Numbered from the stretch's first letter, positions 32,323-41,974 are shown. The stretch is 64,000 bases of DNA from Diplocloster agilis (GCF_019042275.1 NZ_JAHQCW010000012.1:1-64000); one strand, 5' to 3'. Numbers and translations: made by a program. The notes: a model not told the origin generated them from the sequence alone.

Positions 32323-33831
32323 ATGTCTTATCTGATGGGAATTGATCTGGGAACATCCAGCTTAAAGACGCTCATCATGGATGTATCCGGTCATGTAAAG
32401 GCAATCAGCGCCAGATCATATCAGTTTGCTTCTCCCCATAACGGCTACGCGGAACAGAATCCCGGCCAATGGTGGCAGGCCTGCTGCGAAACCACGGCGG
32501 AGGCGCTCAGAATATCCGGGATACCGCCTCACGCAGTCCGTGGAATCAGTTTTTCCGGTCAGATGCACGGCGTCGTAATGCTGGACAGCTCTTACCGGCC
32601 GGTGCGGCCGGCGATCCTCCACTGCGACGCCCGTTCCTCCAGGCAAGTGGAAGAGATCAAGGATCAGCTGGGAATGGAGAAGATCCGGGAGTGGTTCATG
32701 AATCCGGTCTATACGGGATTTCTGCTCCCCTCCCTGCTGTGGGTGCGGGAGGAAGAACCCGGTAATTATGAAAAGATACGCTACGTGATGCTCCCCAAAG
32801 ACTACATCCGTTTTCGGATGACAGGGGTGATCGCCTCCGATTATTCGGACGCATCTGCGACCCTGGCCTTCGATATCAAAAAAGGCTGCTGGTCCGCAAA
32901 CATCTTGAATTCTCTGGATGTGCCGGTTGATTATTTTCCCGAATGTTTCGGCACAGCGGATACCGCCGGAACCGTAACGGAACAGGCAGCCGGAGAGACC
33001 GGATTATGCGCGGGCACAAGAGTCGTCGCCGGAGGCAGCGACCAGGTCATGCAGGCGATCGGAAACGGAAGCATAGGGCCGGGCTTTGCTACGGTAAATG
33101 TGGGAAGCAGCGGCCAAGTCTGTTTCCAAAGTGCTCACCCGGTATCCAACCCGGACCTAAATACGAATACCTTCTGCGGGTACTCCAAAGACCGGTGGAT
33201 CACCATGGGCGCCATTATGAGCGCAGGCCTTTCCCTTAAATGGATCAACGGAGTCCTCCGGCAGACCGATTACCGGCAGGTGAACGAAGAGGCCTCCGCG
33301 GTTCTGCCGGGGAGCGGCGGCTTGTTGTTCCTGCCTTATCTGACCGGCGAGAGAACCCCTCACATTAATCCGAACCTGACGGGCCTGTTTCTGGGGTTAC
33401 ACCTGAACACCGGACGGGCCGAGATGACGAGGGCCGTAATGGAGGGAGTGGCATTTGCCCTCCGGGACTGCATGGAGGTCTGCAGAGGGCTGGGGCTTCA
33501 GGCGGACCACATCATCGCGTCCGGCGGAGGCGCCAGAAGCATCCCCTGGCTTCAGATACAGTCCGACATCTACGGTCTCCCCCTGAAAGTGGCGGACACG
33601 GAAGAACAGGCCTGCCTGGGCGCGGCAATCGCCGCCGGGACCGGAACCGGGATATACCAAAGCATAGAGGATGGCTGCAGGCAGGCGGTAAGGTACCGGG
33701 ATCTGACGGTCACTCCCAGTGAGAGTAACCACCGCATCTATGAGGAATATTACCGGCTGTTCAAAGAAGCCTACCGGGAAAGCCGGAACATCATAGAGCA
33801 GGTGACATTATTAGGAAGAAACCTGAATTAA
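32323..33831 (+). CDS. FGGY-family carbohydrate kinase, xylulokinase-like
   Basis: A 502-residue ATP-dependent ketose/polyol kinase. Motifs are YLMGIDLGTSSLKTLIMD at the start, ISFSGQMHGVVMLD near 74, the catalytic-Asp loop VAGGSDQVMQAIGNG near 230, VNVGSSGQVCFQ near 252, LTGERTPHINP near 338 and IIASGGGARSIPWLQIQSD near 398. The pattern is closest to XylB. The ATG at 32323 lies eight bases after AAAGGAGG; the in-frame GTG at 32314 is inside the ribosome site. Xylulose is the default substrate, but no xylose isomerase is present, so another ketose is likely. Confidence 0.9.
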   Translation: MSYLMGIDLGTSSLKTLIMDVSGHVKAISARSYQFASPHNGYAEQNPGQWWQACCETTAEALRISGIPPHAVRGISFSGQMHGVVMLDSSYRPVRPAILHCDARSSRQVEEIKDQLGMEKIREWFMNPVYTGFLLPSLLWVREEEPGNYEKIRYVMLPKDYIRFRMTGVIASDYSDASATLAFDIKKGCWSANILNSLDVPVDYFPECFGTADTAGTVTEQAAGETGLCAGTRVVAGGSDQVMQAIGNGSIGPGFATVNVGSSGQVCFQSAHPVSNPDLNTNTFCGYSKDRWITMGAIMSAGLSLKWINGVLRQTDYRQVNEEASAVLPGSGGLLFLPYLTGERTPHINPNLTGLFLGLHLNTGRAEMTRAVMEGVAFALRDCMEVCRGLGLQADHIIASGGGARSIPWLQIQSDIYGLPLKVADTEEQACLGAAIAAGTGTGIYQSIEDGCRQAVRYRDLTVTPSESNHRIYEEYYRLFKEAYRESRNIIEQVTLLGRNLN

Positions 33832-33857
33832 CGAATACGATATAGGAGTGAACAGGT

Positions 33858-35369
33858 ATGGAGAAAAAAGAGGACTACATTTTGGAATGCGAGGGGATAT
33901 CCAAGGCATTCGGCGGTACCCAGGCGCTTTCCAACGTACAGCTGCACGTGCGCAGGGGCGAGGTGCACGCGCTCCTGGGTGAAAACGGAGCCGGAAAATC
34001 CACACTGATGAAAACCATCATAGGCCTGTATAAGGCGGACGCCGGATCGATTACGTTCGAGGGAAAACCCTATTCGGTAAAAGGCCCTGTGGAGGCAATC
34101 GCCGCCGGCATATCCATGATTCATCAGGAACTGAACCCGGAACCCTTTCTCAGTATTGCCGAAAGTATCTTTCTGAAAAGGGAAAATACAGTTGGCGGCG
34201 TTCTTCTGAACAAAAAGGAGCAGAACCGCAGGGCTGCGGAAATCCTGAACAAGTTCGATTTTCCCTATGGCCCCAAAACGCTGATGCAGGAATTGACCCT
34301 GGCCCAGGTACAGATGATCGAGATCATCAAGGCCGTCTCCTGCGACGCACATTTGATTATCATGGATGAGCCCACCTCTTCCCTGGACAGCGAGGAGACC
34401 GAGCATCTGTTCCGCACCATCCGGGAATTAAAGGACAAGGGAGTGGCTATTATCTATATCTCCCACCGGATGGATGAGATCTTTGAGATTTGCGACCGGG
34501 TCTCCGTATTCCGCGACGGCACCTTCGTAAACAGCTGCAATCTGGGGGAAGTAACAAAGGATGAGCTGATATCCATGATGGTCGGCCGCAATGTGGCCAA
34601 TGTATTCCCAAAGACAGACTGCGAGATAGGGGAGACAGTTTTCAAAGTTGAGAATCTGACCGGAAACGGTTTTGAAAATATCAGTTTCGAGGTACATAAA
34701 GGGGAGATCCTGGGCATCTCCGGCCTGGTCGGTTCCGGGCGGAGTGAGACGATGCGTGCTATCTTCGGGCTTGACAAGATCAAAAGCGGCTCCATGTATT
34801 TAGACGGCAAAAAAATAACGAATAAAAGCCCCAGGGCAGCCATCAAAAAAGGGATCTGCATGGTTAACGAGGACAGAAAGGAATACGGCCTTTGCCTGTT
34901 CCGTTCTATCCGGGAAAATATCTCCCTGCCAAATCTGCCGGCCAGGCAGCGGGGCCTGCTGATCAACCAGAAGCGCGAAAAAAAAGAGTGCGGCGAAGTG
35001 GCTAAAATGCTGACGGTAAAGGCCGCCAGCATCGAACATGACGGATTCTCCCTGAGCGGCGGGAACCAGCAGAAGGTCGTCATCGCCAAATGGTTTATGG
35101 CGAACCCCAAAGTTCTGATTCTGGATGAGCCGACCCGGGGCGTGGATGTAGGCGCAAAAGCAGAGATACACTCCCTTATGTGCGAATTCGCAGCAAAGGG
35201 CATGGCGGTGATCATGATTTCTTCAGAGCTTCCCGAAGTCATGGGAATGAGTGACCGGATCCTCATTTATCATGAGGGAAAGCTGAACGGGGAAGTTTTG
35301 AGGGAAGAGATCGTAAGCGGTGTCATGGGACAGGAAAAAATTCTGGCCAAGGAATTTGGCGGTAAATAG
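33858..35369 (+). CDS. Ribose-type ABC transporter ATPase (two ATPase domains)
   Basis: A 503-residue RbsA-like ATPase. Domain 1 has Walker A GENGAGKSTLMKT near 40, an LTLAQVQMIEI signature near 145 and Walker B LIIMDEPTSSLD. Domain 2 has the degenerate loop LVGSGRSETM near 290, LSGGNQQKVVIAKW near 395 and VLILDEPTRGVDVGAKAE. It energises the second importer of the window together with one permease and one binding protein, the plain ribose-type layout. Confidence 0.93.
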   Translation: MEKKEDYILECEGISKAFGGTQALSNVQLHVRRGEVHALLGENGAGKSTLMKTIIGLYKADAGSITFEGKPYSVKGPVEAIAAGISMIHQELNPEPFLSIAESIFLKRENTVGGVLLNKKEQNRRAAEILNKFDFPYGPKTLMQELTLAQVQMIEIIKAVSCDAHLIIMDEPTSSLDSEETEHLFRTIRELKDKGVAIIYISHRMDEIFEICDRVSVFRDGTFVNSCNLGEVTKDELISMMVGRNVANVFPKTDCEIGETVFKVENLTGNGFENISFEVHKGEILGISGLVGSGRSETMRAIFGLDKIKSGSMYLDGKKITNKSPRAAIKKGICMVNEDRKEYGLCLFRSIRENISLPNLPARQRGLLINQKREKKECGEVAKMLTVKAASIEHDGFSLSGGNQQKVVIAKWFMANPKVLILDEPTRGVDVGAKAEIHSLMCEFAAKGMAVIMISSELPEVMGMSDRILIYHEGKLNGEVLREEIVSGVMGQEKILAKEFGGK

Positions 35370-35381
35370 GAGGAGAAAGCA

Positions 35382-36362
35382 ATGGCGGTTAAAGAAGAAA
35401 AGAAAGTGTTGGGAGTAGACAGGGATAAGTTCCGAATGTTCATGGGTAAATATGGAATCGGCGTAGTCCTGTTCATTATGATTATCGTTATTTCAATTAT
35501 GGAACCTGCCTTCCGCAGCGCAAAGAACTTTATCAATGTGGCGACCCAGGTGTCCATCAACGGTATGATTTCCTACGGTATGTGCCTGGTAATCACTACC
35601 GGCGGTATCGACCTGTCGGTGGGCGCCCAGTTAGCTCTGGTCAGCTGTATTCTCGGCCAGTTTATTACGAACTTCGGCGTAAACCCGTTTCTGGCCTGTC
35701 TGATTGCCCTGCTGGCTTCCACCGCCTTTGGGTTCCTGAACGGATTTTTCGTAGCCAGATTTAACATGTTCCCCTTCGTCGTCACCCTGTCCACCCAGTT
35801 GATCATCCGGGGCCTGGCGCAGGTAATCAGCGGCGGCAATGCGATACCGCTGACCAGCGAGACCTTTCAGCATATCTATTCGTCCAAGGTGGGACCGATC
35901 CCATTGCCCATTGTGATTTTATTTGTCGTGACCGTCATCGTATATATTATGCTCCACTGGACCAAATTCGGCCGCTATATCTTCGCAGTGGGCGGTAATG
36001 TCCATGCGGCCATCGCATCCGGCGTCAGTGAGTTCTGGACCAAGGTCGGGGCCTACACCATCAGCGGCCTGCTGGCCGGTATCGCAGGCATCATCTTTAC
36101 CGCTAAAACCTCATCAGCCCAGTCCAATATCGGGATCGGCTATGAGACCGATGCGGTGGCTGCCTGTGTATTGGGCGGCACATCCTTTGCCGGAGGCGTC
36201 GCTACCATTCCGGGCGTTGTCATGGGTATCTTTATTATCGGCTTTATTTACAACGGCATGAACCTGATCGGAATCGAATCCTATTACCAATCCATGACCA
36301 AAGGCGCAGTTATTATCGGCGCGGTCTTACTGGATATGGTGCTGAACCGGAAAAAAGGGTAG
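35382..36362 (+). CDS. Ribose-type ABC transporter permease
   Basis: A 326-residue RbsC-like permease with about eight to ten membrane segments. Family blocks are YGMCLVITTGGIDLSVGAQL near 67 and ACVLGGTSFAGGVATIPGVV near 262. It follows the ATPase gene by 12 bases with AGGAGG. A single permease gene implies a homodimeric channel, unlike the two-permease importer at 10-13.5 kb. Confidence 0.93.
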   Translation: MAVKEEKKVLGVDRDKFRMFMGKYGIGVVLFIMIIVISIMEPAFRSAKNFINVATQVSINGMISYGMCLVITTGGIDLSVGAQLALVSCILGQFITNFGVNPFLACLIALLASTAFGFLNGFFVARFNMFPFVVTLSTQLIIRGLAQVISGGNAIPLTSETFQHIYSSKVGPIPLPIVILFVVTVIVYIMLHWTKFGRYIFAVGGNVHAAIASGVSEFWTKVGAYTISGLLAGIAGIIFTAKTSSAQSNIGIGYETDAVAACVLGGTSFAGGVATIPGVVMGIFIIGFIYNGMNLIGIESYYQSMTKGAVIIGAVLLDMVLNRKKG

Positions 36363-36435
36363 ATGTCCGACGCAAGAAGTAAAGGCCCCAAAAACGGGGA
36401 TTTACGATAAAACCATTCCAAAAGGAGGAAAAGAA

Positions 36436-37515
36436 ATGAAAAACATGAAAAAGGGTTTGGCACTATTGTTAGCAGGTATTATGGTACTCGGTATGACCGC
36501 CTGCGGCGCGAAGGAAGAAACCCCGGCAGCCGCGCCCGAACCTGCCAAGACAGAGGCCCCGGCAAAAGCTGAGACCCCCGCTCCTGCGGCAACCGACGCA
36601 GCGGCTCCCGCCGATTCAGCCATACCGGCAGATGTCAACGGGGACGGCAAGATAACGATCGGCTACATTTCCAAGAACCTGGTGGACCCGTTCCATGCCC
36701 CCATCAATGCCGCAGCTCAGGAAATCTTTGACCAAATGAAGAAAGACGGCAAGATCGACGACTGGACCGGTATTCTGGATGGTGAGACCGATCCCAACAA
36801 GCAGATCGACCGCGCCGACGAATGTATCACAAAAAACTGTGATATGGTCATTATTCTTCCGGCCGAAGCAACCGCTTCCGATCCGGCCGTAACCAAAATG
36901 GCGGATGCCGGCATCCATGTGATCGTTGTAAACTCCAAGACAGACAGCACCGATAAAGTCGCCGTGTCCTACTGCGGTTCCGACGACGTATACGCAGGCG
37001 AGCTTCTAGCGAAGTGGGTGATCGAGCAGGTTCCCGACGGCGGAAAATACGCACACTGCCAGGGTATCATCGGCAACTCCGCACAGATCCAGCGTGGCGA
37101 GGGTCTTGCCAACACCATGAAGGACCATCCCGAATTCGAATCCGTTGGCGATTTCCCCTGTGACTGGGCAGCCGACAAAGCGGCTAACGTGGCGACAGAT
37201 ATGATGAATAAATACGGCGACGACCTCAAAGCCATCATCTGTGACAACGACGATATGTCCTCCGCAGCACAAAGAGCATGCAACGATGCCGGCAGAAAAG
37301 ATATCGTATGCGTTGGTGTTGACGGAAACCAGAAGCCTTTGGAAATGGTAAAAGCCGGTGAAATGGGCGCAACCGTTCTCCAGGACGGTGTCGGACAGGT
37401 AAAGGCAGCCGTCAGCGTTATCGATGCAATTATCGCCGGACAGTCCTTTGAGAAAGAAAATATCGTTCCGTTCGTACTGGTCACAAAAGATAATGTAGAC
37501 CAATACCTGAAATAA
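36436..37515 (+). CDS. Sugar ABC transporter substrate-binding lipoprotein
   Basis: A 359-residue binding lipoprotein. The signal peptide ends in the lipobox GMTAC (Cys 23), followed by a Pro/Ala/Glu linker to about 65. Just before the binding domain lies ADVNGDGKITIGYISKNLVD. ADECITKNCDMVIILPAEAT near 125 and AIICDNDDMSSAAQRACNDA near 272 are ribose-binding-protein-like. It is the last gene of the operon and is followed by a strong terminator. AAAGGAGG precedes ATG. Ligand unknown. Confidence 0.92.
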   Translation: MKNMKKGLALLLAGIMVLGMTACGAKEETPAAAPEPAKTEAPAKAETPAPAATDAAAPADSAIPADVNGDGKITIGYISKNLVDPFHAPINAAAQEIFDQMKKDGKIDDWTGILDGETDPNKQIDRADECITKNCDMVIILPAEATASDPAVTKMADAGIHVIVVNSKTDSTDKVAVSYCGSDDVYAGELLAKWVIEQVPDGGKYAHCQGIIGNSAQIQRGEGLANTMKDHPEFESVGDFPCDWAADKAANVATDMMNKYGDDLKAIICDNDDMSSAAQRACNDAGRKDIVCVGVDGNQKPLEMVKAGEMGATVLQDGVGQVKAAVSVIDAIIAGQSFEKENIVPFVLVTKDNVDQYLK

Positions 37516-37570
37516 AAACGATTAAGTTTCTGATCGGCTTCTAAAAATCTAAAGAAGGACCAGGCGCCAA

Positions 37571-37624
37571 AAGAGGGTACCGCGAAATCATTATTACAGA
37601 TGATTGGACGGTACCCTCTTTTTC
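37571..37624. terminator. Bidirectional terminator between convergent operons
   Basis: AAGAGGGTACCG (from 37571) pairs with CGGTACCCTCTT (ending 37620), with an inner AATCAT/ATGATT stem. T-runs flank both sides (CTCTTTTTC on plus, CTCTTTTGG on minus). It separates the ABC operon from dhaL. Confidence 0.9.
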
Positions 37625-37659
37625 AAGTCATTCATTTCTGATCATTCATTCCTGATTAT

Positions 37660-38304
37660 TCATTCCTGCTTGAGCATCTTTATCATAGAACGGGCCATGG
37701 TATCCAGGATCAGATAGCAGCTGGTTGCCCCCGCGTCCAGAACTCCGCGGCTGCGCTCTCCCAACCGGCTGGCGCGCCCGATTCTGGCCACCATATCCTC
37801 TGTGGACCTCCATCCGTCCTTCGCCGCCTGCCGCATATCCTCCAGGGCTTCGGCAAAGCTTTTCCCCTCCGCGCAGGCCGCGTTATACGCGTCCAGGGCG
37901 GGCAGCAGCGTATCCATCAGGGTTTTATCCCCCACCTGGGCGTCCCCAATCTCCTGGACGGCGTCGGCTGCGTTTTGGAGCATATTGCCGAAGACTTTTT
38001 CGTCGATCCTTACCTTTTTACCGCTGGCCAATGAAAGCTCTTCAAAGAATACGCCGTAGAGCGGGCCCATCGAACCGCCGATATCCTCCATCAGCGTCTC
38101 TCCCAGCACCCGGAACCCATCTGACATGGAGAAAGCGCGGTTACCCAGCTTCTCTTCGGTAATGGTAAATCCTTTGTTCATATTAATGCCGTGATCGCCG
38201 TCCCCCATTTTCCCGTCAACCTCGCTTAAATAATCCTTATTCGACTGTATGGTCCGGATCAGGTCCAGGATAACCGTCCCGGCAGTTTCATTGCGAAATG
38301 TCAT
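37660..38304 (-). CDS. Dihydroxyacetone kinase subunit L (DhaL-type)
   Basis: A 214-residue DhaL-type nucleotide-binding subunit. The Mg-binding motif GKMGDGDHGINMNKGF lies near 26-41, GSMGPLYGVFF near 77, and VGDKTLMDTLLPAL near 124. It works with the DhaK subunit encoded 15 bases upstream. PTS-type systems also need DhaM, which is absent here. ATP-driven DhaKL pairs acting on tetruloses are known in other bacteria, so the real substrate may be a ketotetrose. RBS AGGAGA. Confidence 0.9.
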   Translation of the reverse strand: MTFRNETAGTVILDLIRTIQSNKDYLSEVDGKMGDGDHGINMNKGFTITEEKLGNRAFSMSDGFRVLGETLMEDIGGSMGPLYGVFFEELSLASGKKVRIDEKVFGNMLQNAADAVQEIGDAQVGDKTLMDTLLPALDAYNAACAEGKSFAEALEDMRQAAKDGWRSTEDMVARIGRASRLGERSRGVLDAGATSCYLILDTMARSMIKMLKQE

Positions 38305-38319
38305 GTCACATCTCCTTTT

Positions 38320-39318
38320 CTAAAATTGTTTCAGGCCGACCGCATTTACCGGCAGATCTATGCACTCCTTTAATTCCTCATCCAGCTTCATCAGCGTCAG
38401 CGTAACCCCCATCATGTCCAGAGAGGTAAAATAATTTCCCACATAGGATTTGTAGACCGAGATACCGCGGTCCTCCAGGATCTGCGCTGCCTTCTTGTAG
38501 ACAATATACTGCTCCATGACCGGGGTAGCGCCCAGGCCTGACAGCAGCACCACGACTTCGTCCCCGGAGACGTACGGAAGATCAGGCAGGATCAGGTCCA
38601 GCATTTCCTCCGCGATCCCGTCGGCGGATTTAAGCGGTTCTATCTTGATGCCCGGTTCCCCGTGATGGCCGATCCCCACTTCCATGGTCCCGTCCTCGAT
38701 GATAAAATTCGGATGGCCCACGGCCGGAATCGTGCAGGGGGCAGTGCCGATCCCCACGGAGCGGGTGTTGTCTATGGCCTTCTGGGCAGCGGCTATGACC
38801 TGGTCCAGGTCCGCCCCCATTGCGGCTTTGGCTCCCCCCACCTTCCACATCAGTATTTCCCCGGCTACACCGCGGCGTTTCTCCGCCTGGTCTTTAGGCG
38901 CCGAAGCACAGTCGTCGTTGGCCACTACCGTTTTTACCGTAATACCGAGTGCTTTCGCTTTGCGCACGGCGATCCTTACATTCATATTATCTCCCGCATA
39001 ATTGCCATAGAGGCAGGCTACCCCATTCCCTGCGTCGGCCGCTTTGAAGGCATCCAGAAACGCAGCGGCGGTGGGAGATGAGAAAATCTCTCCTGCCGCA
39101 ACCGCGTCACAGAGGTTCATGCCGATGTATCCGATAAAGGCCGGTTTGTGTCCGGAACCCCCGCCGGTTACGACGCCTGTTTTACCGGGAATAGGCGCCT
39201 GTTTATATTTGAGGACCCTGGGGTTTTCCGTAGGCGCTACGATATCCTTATTCGCCTCCAGGAACCCTTTTAACATGTCCTCCACCATATAGTCCGCCTT
39301 GTTAAAGATCCGGTTCAT
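38320..39318 (-). CDS. Dihydroxyacetone kinase subunit K (DhaK-type)
   Basis: A 332-residue substrate-binding subunit. TGGGSGHKPAFIGYIG near 50 is the family glycine motif. The substrate-anchoring His is in MEVGIGHHGEPG near 212; the family usually reads GIHGEPG. Starting at ATG 39318 gives the usual MNRIFNKADYMVEDML N-terminus. A GTG at 39330 and ATG at 39327 upstream sit too close to GGGGAG. It follows the RpiB-like gene by eight bases, so the pair is probably co-translated. Confidence 0.88.
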   Translation of the reverse strand: MNRIFNKADYMVEDMLKGFLEANKDIVAPTENPRVLKYKQAPIPGKTGVVTGGGSGHKPAFIGYIGMNLCDAVAAGEIFSSPTAAAFLDAFKAADAGNGVACLYGNYAGDNMNVRIAVRKAKALGITVKTVVANDDCASAPKDQAEKRRGVAGEILMWKVGGAKAAMGADLDQVIAAAQKAIDNTRSVGIGTAPCTIPAVGHPNFIIEDGTMEVGIGHHGEPGIKIEPLKSADGIAEEMLDLILPDLPYVSGDEVVVLLSGLGATPVMEQYIVYKKAAQILEDRGISVYKSYVGNYFTSLDMMGVTLTLMKLDEELKECIDLPVNAVGLKQF

Positions 39319-39326
39319 TGGAATCA

Positions 39327-39818
39327 TCACTCCCCTTTTTCATCTTTATTTTGTTCATTTTTATTTTGTTCATAATAAGTGTGCTCAATCTCCTTGATCC
39401 GTTCCACCTTCGGGGTACTGCCTCCCCCCGAAAAGTCGCATTGAAGCCAGATATCCACCAGGTATTGGGCCAGCTCGGGACCGATTATCCGTTCTCCCAT
39501 ACAAAGGATCTGGGCATCGTTGCTTTTTCTCGCGCGCTCCGTACTGAAAGGGTCGTGGCAGACAGCCGCGCGGATTCCCGGAACCTTGTTGGCGGTAATA
39601 CACATCCCGATCCCTGTGCCGCAAAACAGAATTCCCCGGTCATAGTCCCCCCGGGCCACCGCCTCCGCGACCGCTTTCGCCACATCCGGGTACAGCACGG
39701 TTTCACCCGCCTGGGCCCCGAAGTCCGTCACCGCAACCCCGGGCTTGGTTTTTAAATGGCGGATCATCACCATTTTTAACTGATAGGCCGCTTCATCGCA
39801 GCCAATAGCAATATTCAT
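39327..39818 (-). CDS. RpiB/LacAB-family sugar-phosphate isomerase, His-less variant
   Basis: A 163-residue isomerase. It starts MNIAIGCDEAAYQLK (Asp-Glu in place of Asp-His) and keeps the catalytic Cys in ILFCGTGIGMCITA near 65. Where RpiB has a His in its RxHND motif, this protein reads RKSNDAQIL near 97. Loss of the ring-opening His fits an open-chain substrate such as a tetrose phosphate. Brucella EryI, an RpiB relative, isomerises erythrulose-4-phosphate. The C-terminus ends in an Asn/Lys/Glu repeat tail. It lies directly before dhaK, with AGGAGG at the start. Confidence 0.85.
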   Translation of the reverse strand: MNIAIGCDEAAYQLKMVMIRHLKTKPGVAVTDFGAQAGETVLYPDVAKAVAEAVARGDYDRGILFCGTGIGMCITANKVPGIRAAVCHDPFSTERARKSNDAQILCMGERIIGPELAQYLVDIWLQCDFSGGGSTPKVERIKEIEHTYYEQNKNEQNKDEKGE

Positions 39819-39857
39819 GACAGCCTCCTTGACTATGTATAATTGATTCTATTAAGA

Positions 39858-40715
39858 CTACAGCCCGGCGGCGATCGCCTTTAAGTTGGCAAGTCCTTTC
39901 ACCGCCAGTTCCTCCCCGGTATCGGCAAATTTCCGCCAGATCGCACAGTTGCCCGCCAGTTCCTCGAAGCTTGGATCAAAGGATTCTATGACCAGCGGGC
40001 CTTCATACCCCACTTCAGCCAACGCCAGGAAAAACTCCCGGAAGGGCACCAGCCCGGTTCCGGGAATACCGCGGTCATTTTCATTCACATGGATGTAACC
40101 CAGGTATTCCTTTCCGCATGTATGCACAGCGCCGGCAAAGCTTTTCTCCTCCCGGATCATATGGAAGCAGTCCAGGTGGACTTTCACGTTGCCGGTTCCA
40201 ACCTCTTTGCAGAAACGCACAGCATCTTCCGCGATGTTGAGGAAATGGGTTTCAAACCGGTTCACACATTCCACACAGATTGTCACATCTGTGGTTTCCT
40301 TTGCATAGGCGGCCGCCTTGCGCATGTTTTCCACGCCCCACTCCCACTCCTGCTGCGTCCGGGGTTTTTTGGTCAGATATCCCCACCCGGCATAGTTAAC
40401 GCCTCCTAAGATCGGGGCCGACAGCCTTCTGCAGATATCGACCGCCTTCTTCATCGCTTTTAACGCATTCTCCCTGACGGCCGCATCCGGCGAAATCGGA
40501 TTCGTCTCAAGGGTCAGAGTGGTCGTACATACGCAGTCGATCCCCACACGTTCCAGTTCTTTTTCAACAGCATCAACCGGAAATGTAAAGGGATTAGCTA
40601 TCGCAAAATCAATCACCTGAAAGCCTAGATCCTTAGCCTTTTGGATAATCCACAAGTCTTTTTCGCTGAAGTTTTCAGCCCATATAAAGCTGTCCACGCC
40701 AAATTTAAAATACAT
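39858..40715 (-). CDS. D-allulose/D-tagatose 3-epimerase-family enzyme
   Basis: A 285-residue TIM barrel closely resembling ketose 3-epimerases. The metal-binding Glu is in VECVNRFETHFLN near 150, followed by VGTGNVKVHLDCFHMIREE near 175 (Asp, His). IHVNENDRGIPGTGLVPF lies near 208, and the last Glu is in VIESFDPS near 243. It should epimerise a free ketose at C3 or interconvert related ketoses. ATG 40715 lies six bases after GGAGG, although the frame opens 15 codons earlier. It is the second gene of the minus-strand unit after the PMI-like cupin. Confidence 0.85.
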   Translation of the reverse strand: MYFKFGVDSFIWAENFSEKDLWIIQKAKDLGFQVIDFAIANPFTFPVDAVEKELERVGIDCVCTTTLTLETNPISPDAAVRENALKAMKKAVDICRRLSAPILGGVNYAGWGYLTKKPRTQQEWEWGVENMRKAAAYAKETTDVTICVECVNRFETHFLNIAEDAVRFCKEVGTGNVKVHLDCFHMIREEKSFAGAVHTCGKEYLGYIHVNENDRGIPGTGLVPFREFFLALAEVGYEGPLVIESFDPSFEELAGNCAIWRKFADTGEELAVKGLANLKAIAAGL

Positions 40716-40780
40716 AAGAATCCTCCGTTCTGAATGATAGGAAATTCCGCCTTCACACACTCAGGCAAACACTTGCCGGG

Positions 40781-41974
40781 TTAAACGGACGCGGGAACCT
40801 CCGGATTGTTATTCGCGAAATTCTGCAGGATCACCAACGGTTCATAACTGCTGGTGTTGGTAATCACCACACCGTCATTTGCCGTCTTCTCGGATATAAA
40901 AAATTCATCCCCCGAGATATCATCGAAACGCAGCAGTCCGGGAGCCTCGCACTCAAAATTGCCGAACCTTCCATGCCCCTGGACAACCAGCGCGCAGTAA
41001 CAGGCCTTATCCCGAAGCTCATAGGTCTGACCCGGAAGTATGGTAGTCTCTTTCGCGGCTATCCACTCATTGGCGTAAGCAACCCATTTTTCAACTCCTG
41101 CGGTTGTTTCGCATTTAGTCTTCGGAGCCCGGAAATACGTCTCTTTATAATCCGGCCGGGTACTTTCTTCCCAGTCGATCTGTGCGAAGATCGCGTCAAG
41201 ATCTTCTTTTTCTTCTTTCGGGGCGCAGTCGGTCAGAAGATGATGCGGATTTACCTCCCCCATGGTCACGTTTTCCATTATGGTATTTACATCGCTGTTC
41301 CACTGGGGCTCATAGGTCACCAGAGACGCAGGGGCATGGATTACCCCCGCAGGTGTATACCATCCGGTCCCCAGCCGGATGCGGTACGCCCTGGAAAGTT
41401 CGGTGATCCGGTTATCGCGGACATCGTAGTTACGCAGGCATTCCATGACCTCTTCCTTTGTAGTGGAGGGATCAAACCCGAAATAGGTCAGAGGAAACCG
41501 GCCCAGATAGGCGTTATACTGCACCGGAAAATAATAGGCTTCCGGCTTCCCGTGCATACCGATCCGGTTTGCCTGCTCTTCCTTAAGATGAAGGTGATGA
41601 AACAAAGGCTTTTCATAATCATAAATCTTAGCGAAAGTCGGCCACGTCCCATAGGCCTTTTGGAGGTCTGCCCCAATCAGGTCGGCCCCCAGTTCTTTGA
41701 CAAAGTCGGCAAACAGGATCCTGGAACCGGATGCCCGGTCGGCCAGTACAAAGCTCATCCCCTCCGTGGGTCCGGTCTTGGGTCCGTTAAGCGCCACGGT
41801 GACGCTTCCCAGCCAGCGTTCGCAGATACCTCCCCGATCCATACCGAATGCATAGTAGTCATCCGGATGCAGCCTAAGCCTGTGCCCCGGTTCATTGAAT
41901 CCCCGGGGGACCCAGGTTGGGGTCAACTGTAATATTCCACCACCGTTATGAAATACCTTTTTAATTTCGGACAT
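40781..41974 (-). CDS. Mannose-6-phosphate isomerase-like cupin
   Basis: A 397-residue protein resembling class I phosphomannose isomerases at low level. Likely metal ligands are the His pair in LFHHLHLKEEQ near 128, Glu in GKPEAYYFPV near 145 and His in PAGVIHAPASL near 215. The N-terminus (LTPTWVPRGFNEPGHRLRL) and C-terminal half have no motif I can name. An aldose-ketose isomerase role fits, since the cluster has no other classical free-sugar isomerase. AGGAGG precedes ATG, and it is the first gene behind the RpiR-type operator. Confidence 0.65.
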   Translation of the reverse strand: MSEIKKVFHNGGGILQLTPTWVPRGFNEPGHRLRLHPDDYYAFGMDRGGICERWLGSVTVALNGPKTGPTEGMSFVLADRASGSRILFADFVKELGADLIGADLQKAYGTWPTFAKIYDYEKPLFHHLHLKEEQANRIGMHGKPEAYYFPVQYNAYLGRFPLTYFGFDPSTTKEEVMECLRNYDVRDNRITELSRAYRIRLGTGWYTPAGVIHAPASLVTYEPQWNSDVNTIMENVTMGEVNPHHLLTDCAPKEEKEDLDAIFAQIDWEESTRPDYKETYFRAPKTKCETTAGVEKWVAYANEWIAAKETTILPGQTYELRDKACYCALVVQGHGRFGNFECEAPGLLRFDDISGDEFFISEKTANDGVVITNTSSYEPLVILQNFANNNPEVPASV

